Shown: positions 34,597 to 43,072, counted from the first letter of the stretch. The stretch is 64,000 bases of DNA from DASUPK01 sp963736685 (GCA_963736685.1 CAVTPZ010000034.1:1-64000), one strand, 5' to 3'. Translations and numbers: made by a program. The notes: generated by a model not told the origin, from the letters alone.

Positions 34597-36278
34597 TGGC
34601 CAAGCAGGCACCCTCGGTAGGGCGGATCCTCGTCGCGGTCGGCTTCACGCTGTCCTGCTTCGGTCTGCTCCTCTTCCTCTGGGTGACCTTCGGTGGCCCG
34701 GTGCCGTTCAAGCCCGAGAGCTACCGGTTCACCGCCGACTTCCCCGAGGCGATCACCCTGCAGAAGGAGGCCGACGTTCGGATCGGCGGTGTCTCGGTCG
34801 GGAAGGTCAAGGACATCGGCCTTGCGCCGGAGAGCGAGTGTCACACGGATCCGACCGTCTGCAACACGACTCAGGCGACGATCGAGATCGATCCTCAGTA
34901 CGCGCCGATCTCCTCAGACGCCAGGGCGATCCTCCGCCAGAAGACGCTGCTCGGAGAGACCTACATCGAGCTCACCAGCGGCAGCCAGGTGCAGCCCGGC
35001 CAGACCGGCGGCAATGTGAACGCCCAGTCGAGCTCGATCGACGTCGGGCAGGTCTCCGGCGGCGACGCTCCACACCCGATCCCGGAGGGCGGCCACCTGG
35101 CGCAGACACAGGTCCAGAACGAGACTCAGATCGACGAGATCTTCCAGGGCTTCGACCAGCCCACGCGACAGGCGTTCCAGTCCTGGATGCAGAATTCCGC
35201 ATTGGCGGTCAACGGCCGCGGCCTCGATCTGAACGACGCGCTCGGGAACCTGGGCCCGTTCGCCTCCGACGCGAGTGACGTGCTGGGCACGCTGCGCAGC
35301 CAGGAGCAGTCGCTGCGCACGCTCGTTCACGACACCGGCGACGTCTTCGGCGCCCTGACTGCGCACGACCAGGCACTCGCGGGGGCTGTGGTCGGAGCCA
35401 ACCGGACCTTCGGCGCGCTCGCCTCGCAGAGCCGGGCGCTCTCCGACACCTTCAAGATCTTCCCGACCTTCGAGAACGAGAGCCGCCTCACGCTCGACCG
35501 GCTGAGGACCTTCGCCATCGATGCGAGGCCGGTGTTCCACGATCTGCGGCCGGTGGCTCGCGACCTGAGCCCGACGCTGCGCGACGTCCGCCATCTGACC
35601 CCGAAGGCGCACAAGCTCTTCCAGAACCTCGATCCACTGGTCAAGACCTCTGCGACCGGGCTGCCGTCGCTGAGCAGCTTCCTGCACGAGCTGCGCCCGG
35701 TGATGGACGGGCTCGATCCGTTCCTGTCGAACTTCAATCCACTGGTTCGCTGGCTCGATTACCAGTCCCCGGTGGTCACGGACTTCCTCGGGAACATCCC
35801 GAGCGCCACGTCGGGGTACCTGCCGACTCAGTCGGGACAGAGCGCGCCGCTTCACATCTCGCGGCAGATGCTGATGCTGACCCCCGAGTCGCTCTCGATC
35901 TATCCGACCCGCCTGCCCACCAATCGCGGCAACGGCTATCTGCAGCCATTCGCGATCGGCAACCAGTACTCCAGCAGCCAGAGCGAGATCTTCCCGAGCC
36001 ACGACTGCAGCAACACCTTCGGCGGCCAGCCGGTCCTGCAGGTCCCGCAGGGGAACACGCCCCCAGCGGGCGGTGCGCCGGCGTCGGAAAGCGGCCAGTT
36101 CCCGCTCTCGTCGATCGTCAGCCCGACGTCGCCCAACTTCGTGGCACCGAACTCCGACGTGAACGCGAACCCGCTGCCCCCGGGCGGCCCGTCCGCATAC
36201 GCGCCCTGCACGATTGCGCCGAACTTCCCGTCGCTTTTCGGCGGCGGCAAGATCCCGCAGGTTCTGCCCGACCAGTAG
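34596..36278 (+). CDS. MCE-family protein 6 of operon
   Basis: The 560-residue product has an N-terminal helix (GFTLSCFGLLLFLWVTFGG), the MCE domain (YRFTADFPEAITLQKEADV, RIGGVSVGKVKDIGL, TLLGETYIELTSG), a helical region and a proline-rich C-terminus. The GTG overlaps the upstream TAG by one base. It is the last MCE gene; an SCP2-like gene follows after 22 bp. Which MCE protein takes the lipoprotein role (MceE) is unclear, since none shows a clean lipobox. Confidence 0.9.
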   Translation: MAKQAPSVGRILVAVGFTLSCFGLLLFLWVTFGGPVPFKPESYRFTADFPEAITLQKEADVRIGGVSVGKVKDIGLAPESECHTDPTVCNTTQATIEIDPQYAPISSDARAILRQKTLLGETYIELTSGSQVQPGQTGGNVNAQSSSIDVGQVSGGDAPHPIPEGGHLAQTQVQNETQIDEIFQGFDQPTRQAFQSWMQNSALAVNGRGLDLNDALGNLGPFASDASDVLGTLRSQEQSLRTLVHDTGDVFGALTAHDQALAGAVVGANRTFGALASQSRALSDTFKIFPTFENESRLTLDRLRTFAIDARPVFHDLRPVARDLSPTLRDVRHLTPKAHKLFQNLDPLVKTSATGLPSLSSFLHELRPVMDGLDPFLSNFNPLVRWLDYQSPVVTDFLGNIPSATSGYLPTQSGQSAPLHISRQMLMLTPESLSIYPTRLPTNRGNGYLQPFAIGNQYSSSQSEIFPSHDCSNTFGGQPVLQVPQGNTPPAGGAPASESGQFPLSSIVSPTSPNFVAPNSDVNANPLPPGGPSAYAPCTIAPNFPSLFGGGKIPQVLPDQ

Positions 36279-36285
36279 CGGCGAC

Positions 36286-36291
36286 TAGGAT
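36286..36291 (+). promoter_or_regulatory. -10 box (TAGGAT) before the SCP2-like gene
   Basis: TAGGAT fits TANNNT and lies 9 nt from the ATG at 36301, with no Shine-Dalgarno. The SCP2-like gene may therefore have its own leaderless promoter just after the MCE operon. Confidence 0.45.
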
Positions 36292-36300
36292 CGGCGTCCA

Positions 36301-36720
36301 ATGCCCTACTTCAAGGACGCTCAGGAGGTCTACGACACGATCGGCAAGCTCTTCGCCGGGATCGCCGAGGACCCGGAGCTCGGACCGAAGTTCAGGAAGG
36401 CGAACACCATCCTCCAGTACGACTATCGCGAGCCCGAGTCGAGGATCACGCTGCGCCTGCAGGAGGACGGCCCGGCCGACGTCGACTTCGGCGACACCGA
36501 CATGGAGCCCGAGGTCGTGATGAGCATGGAGGCCGACACCGCGCACCGCTTCTGGCTCGGCAAGGTGAACGTCACCACGGCGCTCGCCCGCGGCCAGATC
36601 AAGGCGAGCGGCCCGGTCGCCAAGATCCTCAAGCTCGTGCCCCTGACCAAGCCGGTCTACCCGCGCTACAAGGCCCAGCTCGAGGCCGAGGGGCGCGACG
36701 ACCTGGTCGAGATCGATTGA
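36301..36720 (+). CDS. SCP2-like sterol-binding domain protein
   Basis: The 139-residue product matches the SCP2/sterol-carrier fold: a helical start (DAQEVYDTIGKLFAGIAEDPELGP), then beta strands with SRITLRLQ, and AHRFWLGKVNVTTALARGQIK plus GPVAKILKLVPLTKPVYP, the usual SCP2 pattern. Such proteins bind sterols or fatty acyl groups in the cytoplasm. It directly follows the MCE operon, so it may receive the imported lipid (inference). Its TGA overlaps the next gene's TTG (TTGA). Confidence 0.85.
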   Translation: MPYFKDAQEVYDTIGKLFAGIAEDPELGPKFRKANTILQYDYREPESRITLRLQEDGPADVDFGDTDMEPEVVMSMEADTAHRFWLGKVNVTTALARGQIKASGPVAKILKLVPLTKPVYPRYKAQLEAEGRDDLVEID

Positions 36721-37403
36721 GCGGCAAGGGCGACGCTGAGGGGTGGGCCGGGATCGTCTCGGCCCTGGCCACCGAGCGCGGGCTTCGCTACGAGCCCATC
36801 GGCGGCATCAACCCCAAGGAGGGCCCGGTCGCTCTCTGCCCGGGCGGCGCCAACCGCCTCACGGGCGAGCTCAGCGACGGCTTCTTCGGTTCCTCCTGCG
36901 ACGCCGACGAGCACGAGGAGGGGGGATTCCTCAGCAAGTCGATGGTTCCGGGCGCGGTGATCGTCAAGGCGCACATGCCCGACCTCGCGACGGTGGTCCC
37001 GGTGTTCGACGTCGAGTCGATCGAGCGGAGGCCGGGCGACATGGTCGACAAGCACTCGCGGAGGAGGGTCGAGTTCGAGAGCATCGACTTCAACAAGCGC
37101 TTCATCGCGACCGTGCCGAAGGACCACGACCCGGTCGCTCTGCGGGAGCTCTTCAGCCCGGGGTTCATCGACTGGATCGCCCGGATCCCGGCGGAGGTCG
37201 ACTTCGGGATCACCGAGCAGCAGCTCTTCTTCCACTGGTGCCTTCGCGAGCGAACAGAGGAGGAGCTCAAAGAGACGCTCCACTCGGCCGGCGGCATCTT
37301 CGACCGCCTCCACCGGGAGATGGAGGAGAACAACCTCGACATCTACAAGCCCGGTCCCTGGAATGCGGGGCTGGAGCCGTTCCCGCCGAGACCCGGCTCT
37401 TAG
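36717..37403 (+). CDS. Hypothetical protein, conserved-looking partner of the SCP2-like gene
   Basis: I do not recognise a named family. The 228-residue product has no signal peptide. It includes an acidic segment with Cys (GFFGSSCDADEHEEGG), VIVKAHMPDLATVVPVFDVE, a basic FNKRFIATVPKDHDPVALRELF, and WIARIPAEVDFGI, which recalls a ligand-binding beta barrel. The TTG start overlaps the SCP2-like stop by 4 nt, so it is in that operon. The stop overlaps the convergent PNPOx-like gene (TTAG at 37400-37403). A link to sterol handling is suggested only by the operon. Confidence 0.7.
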   Translation: MSGKGDAEGWAGIVSALATERGLRYEPIGGINPKEGPVALCPGGANRLTGELSDGFFGSSCDADEHEEGGFLSKSMVPGAVIVKAHMPDLATVVPVFDVESIERRPGDMVDKHSRRRVEFESIDFNKRFIATVPKDHDPVALRELFSPGFIDWIARIPAEVDFGITEQQLFFHWCLRERTEEELKETLHSAGGIFDRLHREMEENNLDIYKPGPWNAGLEPFPPRPGS

Positions 37404-38359
37404 GCCGAGCGCTCCTTCAGCCGCCGGCGGTAGGTCCGGTAGAAGCCCGGTCCCTTCTTGATGAAGTCGCGGAAGCGCGTTAACCGGCCCGGTGGCAGCT
37501 CGAAGCCGCCGACGATCCGCCGGGGCACCAGGCGCCAGCCGTCCCCGTCGGGCTCGAGGGTGCCCCGGACCTGCATGTTGCGCTGCCAGGTGAAGTCGGG
37601 CGAGTGCTGGTGGACGGTGAGACAGGCACGGCCCTCGAGAATCGGGAGCCCGGCCGGAGCGGCATCGATCGAGATCGACCTCGTCCCCGCGTCCGCCGTG
37701 AACGGCACGCGAACGGAGATCGGGAATCCGTCGGGCCCCATCCAGCTGAGCACGCCGGTGTCATGCTCGCCGAGATAGTCCATGCGGTTGTCCCAGGCGG
37801 GCCGGGCCTGCGGACGCTTCCCATGATCCGCCATCGGCTCCTCCGCGTGCCCCGAGCGGACCTCCTCCAGGTGGGTGTCGTGGATCTCGGGCTCCTCGGC
37901 GAGATTCCCATCCCGCCAGACGAACACCCGCTCTGGGCGCACCTTGATGTAGAGCCGGGCGTAGTACCAGTTGAACATCGGGCGGATCGGCGTCGGCGGA
38001 TTCATCTTCTTCGTCGCGGGGAGCTTCTCTCCGGACTCGCGGACATAGCGCGCAGCGTTCGCCTTGAGGTCCTCGTCGTCAACCGTCGCCGTCCCCTGGA
38101 CCAGCACGCGGAGACCGCTGTCGATTCCCGACCCGGTCGGGTCGGAGAAGAGCAGCGAGACGCTCGGGTGGGCCTGCGCGTCGTCGGCCTTCTTCGGGTA
38201 GCCGAGGCCGGTGGTGACGTCGATGGTCGGGCCGCCCTCCACGTAGTACGGGGTCACCGGCCAGGTGATGGGCTGTTTGGCGGCATCGACCGTGGTGAGC
38301 TCGCAGGTGACGAAGCGCTCGAATGCGTCGCGCACCTCGGGTGGAAGGGTGCTCGTCAT
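37400..38359 (-). CDS. PNPOx-like split-barrel protein
   Basis: The 319-residue product has two split-barrel segments of the pyridoxamine-phosphate-oxidase-like type, which bind FMN or F420. N-terminal: FVTCELTTVDAAKQPITWPV, SVSLLFSDPTG, RVLVQGTATV, and KVRPERVFVWRDG. C-terminal: GVLSWMGPDGFPISVRVPF, ACLTVHQHSPDF and MQVRGTLEPD. The substrate is unknown. TATCTT (minus strand, 38366-38371) is 6 nt upstream of the ATG with no Shine-Dalgarno. It converges on the 36717 gene. Confidence 0.78.
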   Translation of the reverse strand: MTSTLPPEVRDAFERFVTCELTTVDAAKQPITWPVTPYYVEGGPTIDVTTGLGYPKKADDAQAHPSVSLLFSDPTGSGIDSGLRVLVQGTATVDDEDLKANAARYVRESGEKLPATKKMNPPTPIRPMFNWYYARLYIKVRPERVFVWRDGNLAEEPEIHDTHLEEVRSGHAEEPMADHGKRPQARPAWDNRMDYLGEHDTGVLSWMGPDGFPISVRVPFTADAGTRSISIDAAPAGLPILEGRACLTVHQHSPDFTWQRNMQVRGTLEPDGDGWRLVPRRIVGGFELPPGRLTRFRDFIKKGPGFYRTYRRRLKERSA

Positions 38360-38373
38360 GCCGCAAAGATAAA

Positions 38374-38961
38374 TCAGGGCAGTTCGTCGGGCAGGACGAT
38401 CCGCTGCTCATCGCCCTCTCCCTCGACGCGCGGCTCCACCGGCTTCACGATCCGGCGCCGCGCCGCCTCCAGCGCCTCCTCGGCGTTGGCGAATCCCACG
38501 AGCGACTCCAGGTGCTTGATCGTGGGGAAGACCAGCGGCAGATCTCCGGCGTGATGGCGGTCGAGCGCATCCTGCGGGCCGAACCAGCCCCCGTCGACCG
38601 TCTCCGAGCCGTCGGGCTCGGGCGGTGAGTGGGCGGGAGCGAGCGCCAGGTAGAAGCGTGTGTCGAAGCGAATCGGCACCACGCGAGGGGTGATCCAGCG
38701 CGAGTAGGCGACCAGCTCCTCCGCGGCGACCTCGATCCCGGCCTCCTCGGCCAGTTCCCTGACCGCCGCGGCGCGATGTGCCTCCTCGCCGTCCCCGTCG
38801 GCTGCGTCCACCGCGCCGCCGGGGAACACCCAGACGCCGGGCATGAAGCGGGCCTCGAGGTTGCGCTGCACGAGCAGGATCTCCAGGCCGCGCTCGGCGT
38901 GCTTGCCGCCGCGGCGCAGGAGGATCACGGTCGCGGCGGCTCGAGGGACTGCGGGTTCCAC
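38374..38961 (-). CDS. Nudix hydrolase
   Basis: The 195-residue product cleaves a nucleoside diphosphate linked to another group. The Nudix box starts at GGAVDAADGDGEEAHRAAAV and continues RELAEEAGIE, with the RELAEEAG core holding the metal ligands. The upstream strand GVWVFPGG and the later RWITPRVVPIRFDTRFYLA resemble the NUDT7/NUDT19 group, which act on CoA or similar. It starts at GTG 38961, with TAGGCT (minus strand, 38970-38975) 8 nt upstream, and is divergent from rubredoxin. Confidence 0.9.
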   Translation of the reverse strand: MEPAVPRAAATVILLRRGGKHAERGLEILLVQRNLEARFMPGVWVFPGGAVDAADGDGEEAHRAAAVRELAEEAGIEVAAEELVAYSRWITPRVVPIRFDTRFYLALAPAHSPPEPDGSETVDGGWFGPQDALDRHHAGDLPLVFPTIKHLESLVGFANAEEALEAARRRIVKPVEPRVEGEGDEQRIVLPDELP

Positions 38962-38969
38962 TTGCGGCG

Positions 38970-38986
38970 AGCCTACTCGTTACATT
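38970..38986. promoter_or_regulatory. Divergent leaderless promoters (Nudix / rubredoxin)
   Basis: Minus-strand TAGGCT (38970-38975) lies 8 nt from the Nudix GTG. Plus-strand TACATT (38981-38986) lies 8 nt from the rubredoxin ATG. Both fit TANNNT and only 33 bp separate the starts. Confidence 0.55.
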
Positions 38987-38994
38987 CCCGCACC

Positions 38995-39180
38995 ATGACT
39001 GCCGAGACCACCACCAAGCAGCTCTACATCTGCACCTCGTGCGGGTTCATCTACGACCCGGATGACGGCGACCCGGACGGCGGCGTGCCGCCGGGAACGG
39101 CGTTCGACGACATCCCCGACGACTGGTTCTGCCCGGTCTGCGGGGCGCGAAAGTCGGACTTCGAGCCCTACGAGGAGTAG
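38995..39180 (+). CDS. rubA: Rubredoxin
   Basis: This 61-residue one-electron carrier holds a single iron bound by four cysteines: C13 and C16 (CTSCGF) and C46 and C49 (CPVCGA). The YDPDDGDPDGGVPPGTAFDD loop and DDWFCPVCG are characteristic. Rubredoxins commonly pass electrons to alkane hydroxylases or to oxidative-stress enzymes; the partner is not visible here. A leaderless start is likely, with TACATT 8 nt upstream. Confidence 0.96.
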   Translation: MTAETTTKQLYICTSCGFIYDPDDGDPDGGVPPGTAFDDIPDDWFCPVCGARKSDFEPYEE

Positions 39181-39240
39181 GTCAGTCGAGAGCTCGCCCC
39201 TCGATCACACAAGTATCGATCGTCCGGTCAGACTGGTGGG

Positions 39241-39642
39241 GTGTCTGAGGCAAACCTCGACCTCGTGCGCCGCATGTACATGGCCTGGCAGAGCGACGAA
39301 CCCGGCTCGGCGCCGCTTGAGTTCCTTGCGGACGATTTCGAGTACGTGAATCCTTCCTACGCGGTTCACCCTGGGACCCGCCGAGGGAAGGAAGGGTGGG
39401 TCTCGGCCGTCAGGAACCTCTCGGAATCCTTCGATGACTGGAAACACACTCCCGGCGAGACCATCGACGCTGGGAACAAGGTGGTCGTGATGGCGACGTT
39501 CCGTGCCCGGGGCCGAGGAAGCTCGGTTGACCTGGAAAAGTTTGAACCGCAGGTCTGGACTCTGCGGGACAGCAAGATTGTTCGCTTCGAATGGTTCAAC
39601 GATCGCGATGAGGCGATGCGCGCAGCCGGACTCAGCGAATAG
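39241..39642 (+). CDS. SnoaL-like protein
   Basis: The 133-residue product has the NTF2-like fold: an N-terminal helix (LDLVRRMYMAWQSDEPGSAP), FLADDFEYVNP, GWVSAVRNLSESFDDW, strands VVVMATFRARGRG and FEPQVWTLRDSKIVRFEWF, and a final helix. It is distantly related to the protein at 22813. The function is unknown. GTG 39241 is preceded by a weak GGTGGG. The convergent bioA gene ends 3 bp away. Confidence 0.8.
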   Translation: MSEANLDLVRRMYMAWQSDEPGSAPLEFLADDFEYVNPSYAVHPGTRRGKEGWVSAVRNLSESFDDWKHTPGETIDAGNKVVVMATFRARGRGSSVDLEKFEPQVWTLRDSKIVRFEWFNDRDEAMRAAGLSE

Positions 39643-39645
39643 GTC

Positions 39646-40980
39646 CTAGGCCGCTTCGAGCATGGCCGCATCGAGGCGGCCCTTGGCGCCCGTGTCCAGC
39701 TCGGCGACGGGATAGGCCGCGCGGATCGACTCGGCCACGACCTGGACCAGGCGCCGGAGGTCCTGCTTGGAGATCGAGAGAGGCGGCATCAGCACGATCA
39801 CGTCCCCGAGAGGGCGCACGATGACGCCACGGCGGCGGGCCTCGAGCACCACGCGGTGACCGAGCCGCAGCTCCGGGTCGTGCTCGCCGAGGTCGATGCC
39901 GACCATCAGGCCGCACTGCCGGACCTCCTCGACCTCTCGCAGGCCCTCCACCTGCGCCAGCCAGTCCGCGAGCAGCCGGATCTTCGGCTGGATCCGGACC
40001 AGCGTCCGCTCCCGCTTGAACACCTCGAGGGAGGCGATCGCCGCCGCACACGCGAGCGGGTTGCCCGTGTAGGTGTGACCGTGGAAGAAGGTCTTGTACT
40101 CGGAGGTCGCGCCGAGGAAGGCCTCGTAGATCCTCTCGGTCGCGAGCGTCGCGGCGAGCGGCATGTATCCCCCGGTCAGCCCCTTCGCCAGGCAGAGCAG
40201 GTCGGGGGACACGCCCTCCTGCTCGCAGGCGAACATCGTCCCTGTGCGCCCGAAGCCGGTCGCCACCTCGTCGCAGATCAGGAGCACGCCGTGGCGGTCG
40301 CAGAGTCGCCGAACGGCTCGCAGGTAGCCCGGCGGGTGGGTCAGCATGCCCGCCGCGCCCTGAACGAGCGGCTCGAGCACGACCGCGGCGATCTCCTCCT
40401 CGCGCATGGCGAGCAGACGGGCGATGTCGTCGACGTTGCCGGGCTCAGCCCGGTGACTCTCGAAGAGCAGGGGCCCGAAGGCCGAATGGAAGAGCGGCAT
40501 CCCGCCGACCGAGACCGACCCGATCGTGTCCCCGTGGTAGGCGTCCTCGAGGCAGATGAAGGAGGTCTTCCGGACGTGCTGACCCCCTCGGTGCTGCCAG
40601 TACTGAAAGGCCATCTTGAGGGCGACCTCGACGGCGGTCGAGCCTGAGTCCGAGTAGAAGACCCGGTTGAGCCCCGCCGGGGCGATCTCGACCAGGCGAT
40701 CGGCGAGCTCCGCGGCGCCGGGGTGGGAGAGCCCGAGCATCGTGGAGTGGGCGACGCGTTCGAGCTGGGCGCGAATCGCCGCGTCGATCGCCGGGTGGCA
40801 ATGGCCGTGGACGTTGCACCAGAGCGAGGAGACGCCGTCCAGGTAGCGGCGGCCCTCGGTGTCGATCAGCTCGGTCCCCTCGGCCGAATCGATCATCAAC
40901 GGTTCCTCGGTCACCCAATCGCGCTGCTGCGTGAAGGGGTGCCAGACGTGATCGTGATCGAGTCGGGCAGCGTTCTGCAT
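39646..40980 (-). CDS. bioA: Adenosylmethionine-8-amino-7-oxononanoate aminotransferase
   Basis: BioA is a PLP enzyme that converts KAPA to DAPA with S-adenosylmethionine as the amino donor. Visible features are HDHVWHPFTQQ, SLWCNVHGHCHPAID, VFYSDSGSTAVEVALKMA, the cofactor region LLICDEVATGFGRTGTMFA, and lysine in LCLAKGLTGGYMPLAATL. I chose ATG 40980 (MQNAARLDHDHVW, 444 residues); longer readings cross into the divergent MFS promoter. TATGTT (minus strand, 40993-40998) implies a leader of about six bases. The gene is apart from bioBFD. Confidence 0.96.
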   Translation of the reverse strand: MQNAARLDHDHVWHPFTQQRDWVTEEPLMIDSAEGTELIDTEGRRYLDGVSSLWCNVHGHCHPAIDAAIRAQLERVAHSTMLGLSHPGAAELADRLVEIAPAGLNRVFYSDSGSTAVEVALKMAFQYWQHRGGQHVRKTSFICLEDAYHGDTIGSVSVGGMPLFHSAFGPLLFESHRAEPGNVDDIARLLAMREEEIAAVVLEPLVQGAAGMLTHPPGYLRAVRRLCDRHGVLLICDEVATGFGRTGTMFACEQEGVSPDLLCLAKGLTGGYMPLAATLATERIYEAFLGATSEYKTFFHGHTYTGNPLACAAAIASLEVFKRERTLVRIQPKIRLLADWLAQVEGLREVEEVRQCGLMVGIDLGEHDPELRLGHRVVLEARRRGVIVRPLGDVIVLMPPLSISKQDLRRLVQVVAESIRAAYPVAELDTGAKGRLDAAMLEAA

Positions 40981-40985
40981 TCGCC

Positions 40986-41002
40986 GTTGGCCAACATATG
41001 AT
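40986..41002. promoter_or_regulatory. Divergent bioA/MFS promoter with a palindrome
   Basis: GTTGGCCAAC (40986-40995) is a perfect palindrome overlapping the minus-strand -10 box TATGTT (40993-40998). Plus-strand TATGAT (40997-41002) lies 9 nt before the MFS ATG. The two -10 boxes overlap, and a repressor at the palindrome could control bioA. It does not match the classical BirA operator. Confidence 0.5.
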
Positions 41003-41011
41003 CGGAGCCGG

Positions 41012-42492
41012 ATGGACTCCCGCTTCGGCATCACCGATGCCAACCGCAAGTGGTGGACCCTCGGCGCGATGTGCCTGTCGATGTTCATGATCATGCTCGA
41101 CAGCACGGTGGTGAACGTGGCGCTGCCGTCGATCCAGAAGGACCTGAAGACCAGCTCGAGTGGGTCGTCAACGGCTACACCCTGAGCTTCGCGGCGCTGC
41201 TGGTGACGGGCGGGCGCCTGGGCGACATCTTCGGTCGCCGCCTCATCTTCATGATCGGCGTCTGCGTCTTCGCCATCTCGTCCGCCACCGCCGGGCTTGC
41301 ACAGGACCCGACCATGCTGGTCGTCTCGCGGATCGCGGAGGGCGTCGGCGGCGCGCTGATGATGCCCGCCACCCTCTCGATCATCACCGATGCCTTCCCG
41401 GTGGAGGAGCGGGGCAAGGCGATCGGGACCTGGGCGGGCATCTCCGGGCTCGCCCTCTCATTCGGCCCGCTGGCCGGCGGCTTCCTCACGGAGGACGTGA
41501 GCTGGCGTGCGATCTTCTACATCAACCTGCCGATCGCGGCGCTTGCCCTGGTGGCCTCCCTCGTCGCGGTGCGAGAGTCGCGGGACGAGAAGGCGGAGCG
41601 AAGCATCGACTACCTCGGGGTGGTGCTGCTGACGGTGGCGCTCACGTCCTTCGTCCTCGCCCTGATCCAGGGCAACGAGTGGGGCTGGGGCTCCACCCGC
41701 ATCATCGGGCTGCTCGTGATCGGCGTCGTCACGACCCCGCTCTTCCTGTTCGTCGAGTCCCGTGTCTCGGCGCCGATCGTCGATTTCAGCTTCTTCCGTT
41801 CCCGCAACTTCATCGGGGCCAACACGGTGGCGACGATCATCAGCTTCGCGATGATGGGCAGCTTCTTCTTCCTGGCGATCTATCTCCAGGATCTGCTGCA
41901 GTTCTCGCCGCTCGCCACCGGGGTGCGGTTCCTGCCGACCACGATCGTGATCGTCATCGCCGCCCCGATCGCTGGTCGCGTCGCCGACAGGATCGGTTCT
42001 CGTTGGCCGATGGTCCTCGGTCTGGCCGTCACCTCGTTCTCGCTGTTCCTCTTCGCGCAGCTGGACGCCTCGACCGGCTACGGCGACCTGCTGCCCGCGT
42101 TCATCCTGCTCGGCCTCGGGATCGGCATGACCATGTCGCCGATGTCGACGGCGGCCATGAATGCCGTCGACATCGGCAAGGCGGGCGTCGCCTCCGGGAC
42201 CTTGCAGATGTTCCGGATGATCGGCGGGACCGTCGGGGTCGCGGCGACCGGCGCGATCTTCCAGGGCAAGCTGGGGGCGTTCAATCCCGCCCTGCTGGCG
42301 CAGGGCGGAGTCGCCGAGGCGACCAAGTTCACCGACGCGCTCGGTGCGGCGATGGGGCTGGGGGCGGCCGTGACGGCCGTCGGGGCGGTCGTAGCGGCGG
42401 TCGTCATCCGCGGCAAGCCAAAGCACGAGCTCTCGGCCCACGGTGGCCCGGAGCTGCCGGCCGGCAGCAGGCCGCCCGCTTTCGGAGCCTGA
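41012..42492 (+). pseudogene. DHA2-family MFS exporter, frameshifted near the start
   Basis: ATG 41012 opens with FGITDANRKWWTLGAMCLSM then LDSTVVNVALPSIQKDL, matching the start of the intact paralogue at 43069. After AAG-ACC-AG (about 41150-41155) the frame is lost and would stop near 41185, while the remaining membrane segments (LEWVVNGYTLSFAALLVTGG onward) continue in the +2 frame to 42492. Aligned with the paralogue, 10 nt are missing. The rest is intact, with GGRLGDIFGRR and about 14 membrane helices, so the break is recent, or an assembly or sequence error. Confidence 0.75.
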
Positions 42493-42530
42493 CCGGGAGT
42501 GTGATCCACCTCACAGATCATTGCGGTTTG

Positions 42531-42558
42531 GAAAAGGTTGCAAACGTGTAACCTTTTC
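42531..42558. promoter_or_regulatory. Inverted-repeat operator upstream of marR
   Basis: Nine-base arms GAAAAGGTT (42531-42539) and AACCTTTTC (42550-42558) form a perfect inverted repeat with a 10-bp spacer. The right arm overlaps the TAACCT -10 box (42549-42554), 8 nt before the MarR GTG. This is a typical autoregulatory MarR site. Confidence 0.75.
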
Positions 42559-42562
42559 TTCA

Positions 42563-43072
42563 GTGGAAACAACAACGAGAGAACGGAAGACTGCCCGAGA
42601 CACCACTGACCTGGCACTCAAGCTGAGCGCCCTGGTCGTTCGCTGCATGGGGCCCCGGGGCAACGGGGTCTTCAAGGTGATCGACGAGAGCGGCCTGACC
42701 TTCGCCCAGATGAAGGTGCTGGTCGAGCTCCAGGTTCCCGACGAGGAGTCCCGGACGGTCACCGCGATCTCCGAGGAGCTCGGCATCTCCGTCGCGTCGG
42801 CAAGCCGTGCGACCGATGGGCTGGTGCGGAAGAAGCTCGCCACCCGGATCGAAGACCCCGATGACCGCAGGGTTCGCCGGCTGACGCTCACCTCGAAGGG
42901 ACGCAGCCTGGCCGATCGGATCATCTCCGCGCGCCTGGCGACCCTCCTGGACTTCACCGCCTCACTGGAGGCGGACGAGCGAAACAAGCTTGAGTCGGCC
43001 CTCGACGCGCTCCTGGAGCACCCCGAGCTGGCCGAGATCTACGCCAATCATGAAAGGAAGGTGAGCCGGTGA
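42563..43072 (+). CDS. MarR-family transcriptional regulator
   Basis: The 169-residue protein has the winged helix-turn-helix of MarR repressors: LTFAQMKVLVELQVPDE, the recognition region VTAISEELGISVASASRATD with GLVRKKLATRIED, and the wing DPDDRRVRRLTLTSKGR. It lies between two exporters and overlaps the second by 4 nt (GTGA), so it likely represses efflux until a drug or phenolic ligand binds. GTG 42563 is chosen because the operator and -10 box lie immediately upstream; an earlier in-frame GTG would run through the operator. Confidence 0.92.
   Translation: METTTRERKTARDTTDLALKLSALVVRCMGPRGNGVFKVIDESGLTFAQMKVLVELQVPDEESRTVTAISEELGISVASASRATDGLVRKKLATRIEDPDDRRVRRLTLTSKGRSLADRIISARLATLLDFTASLEADERNKLESALDALLEHPELAEIYANHERKVSR

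Noticed and set aside
41050..42492. ATG 41050 as the true start of the first MFS exporter
   Set aside because: Residues before LEWVVNGY are out-of-frame readings of the first helix; the real N-terminus is in another frame from ATG 41012.
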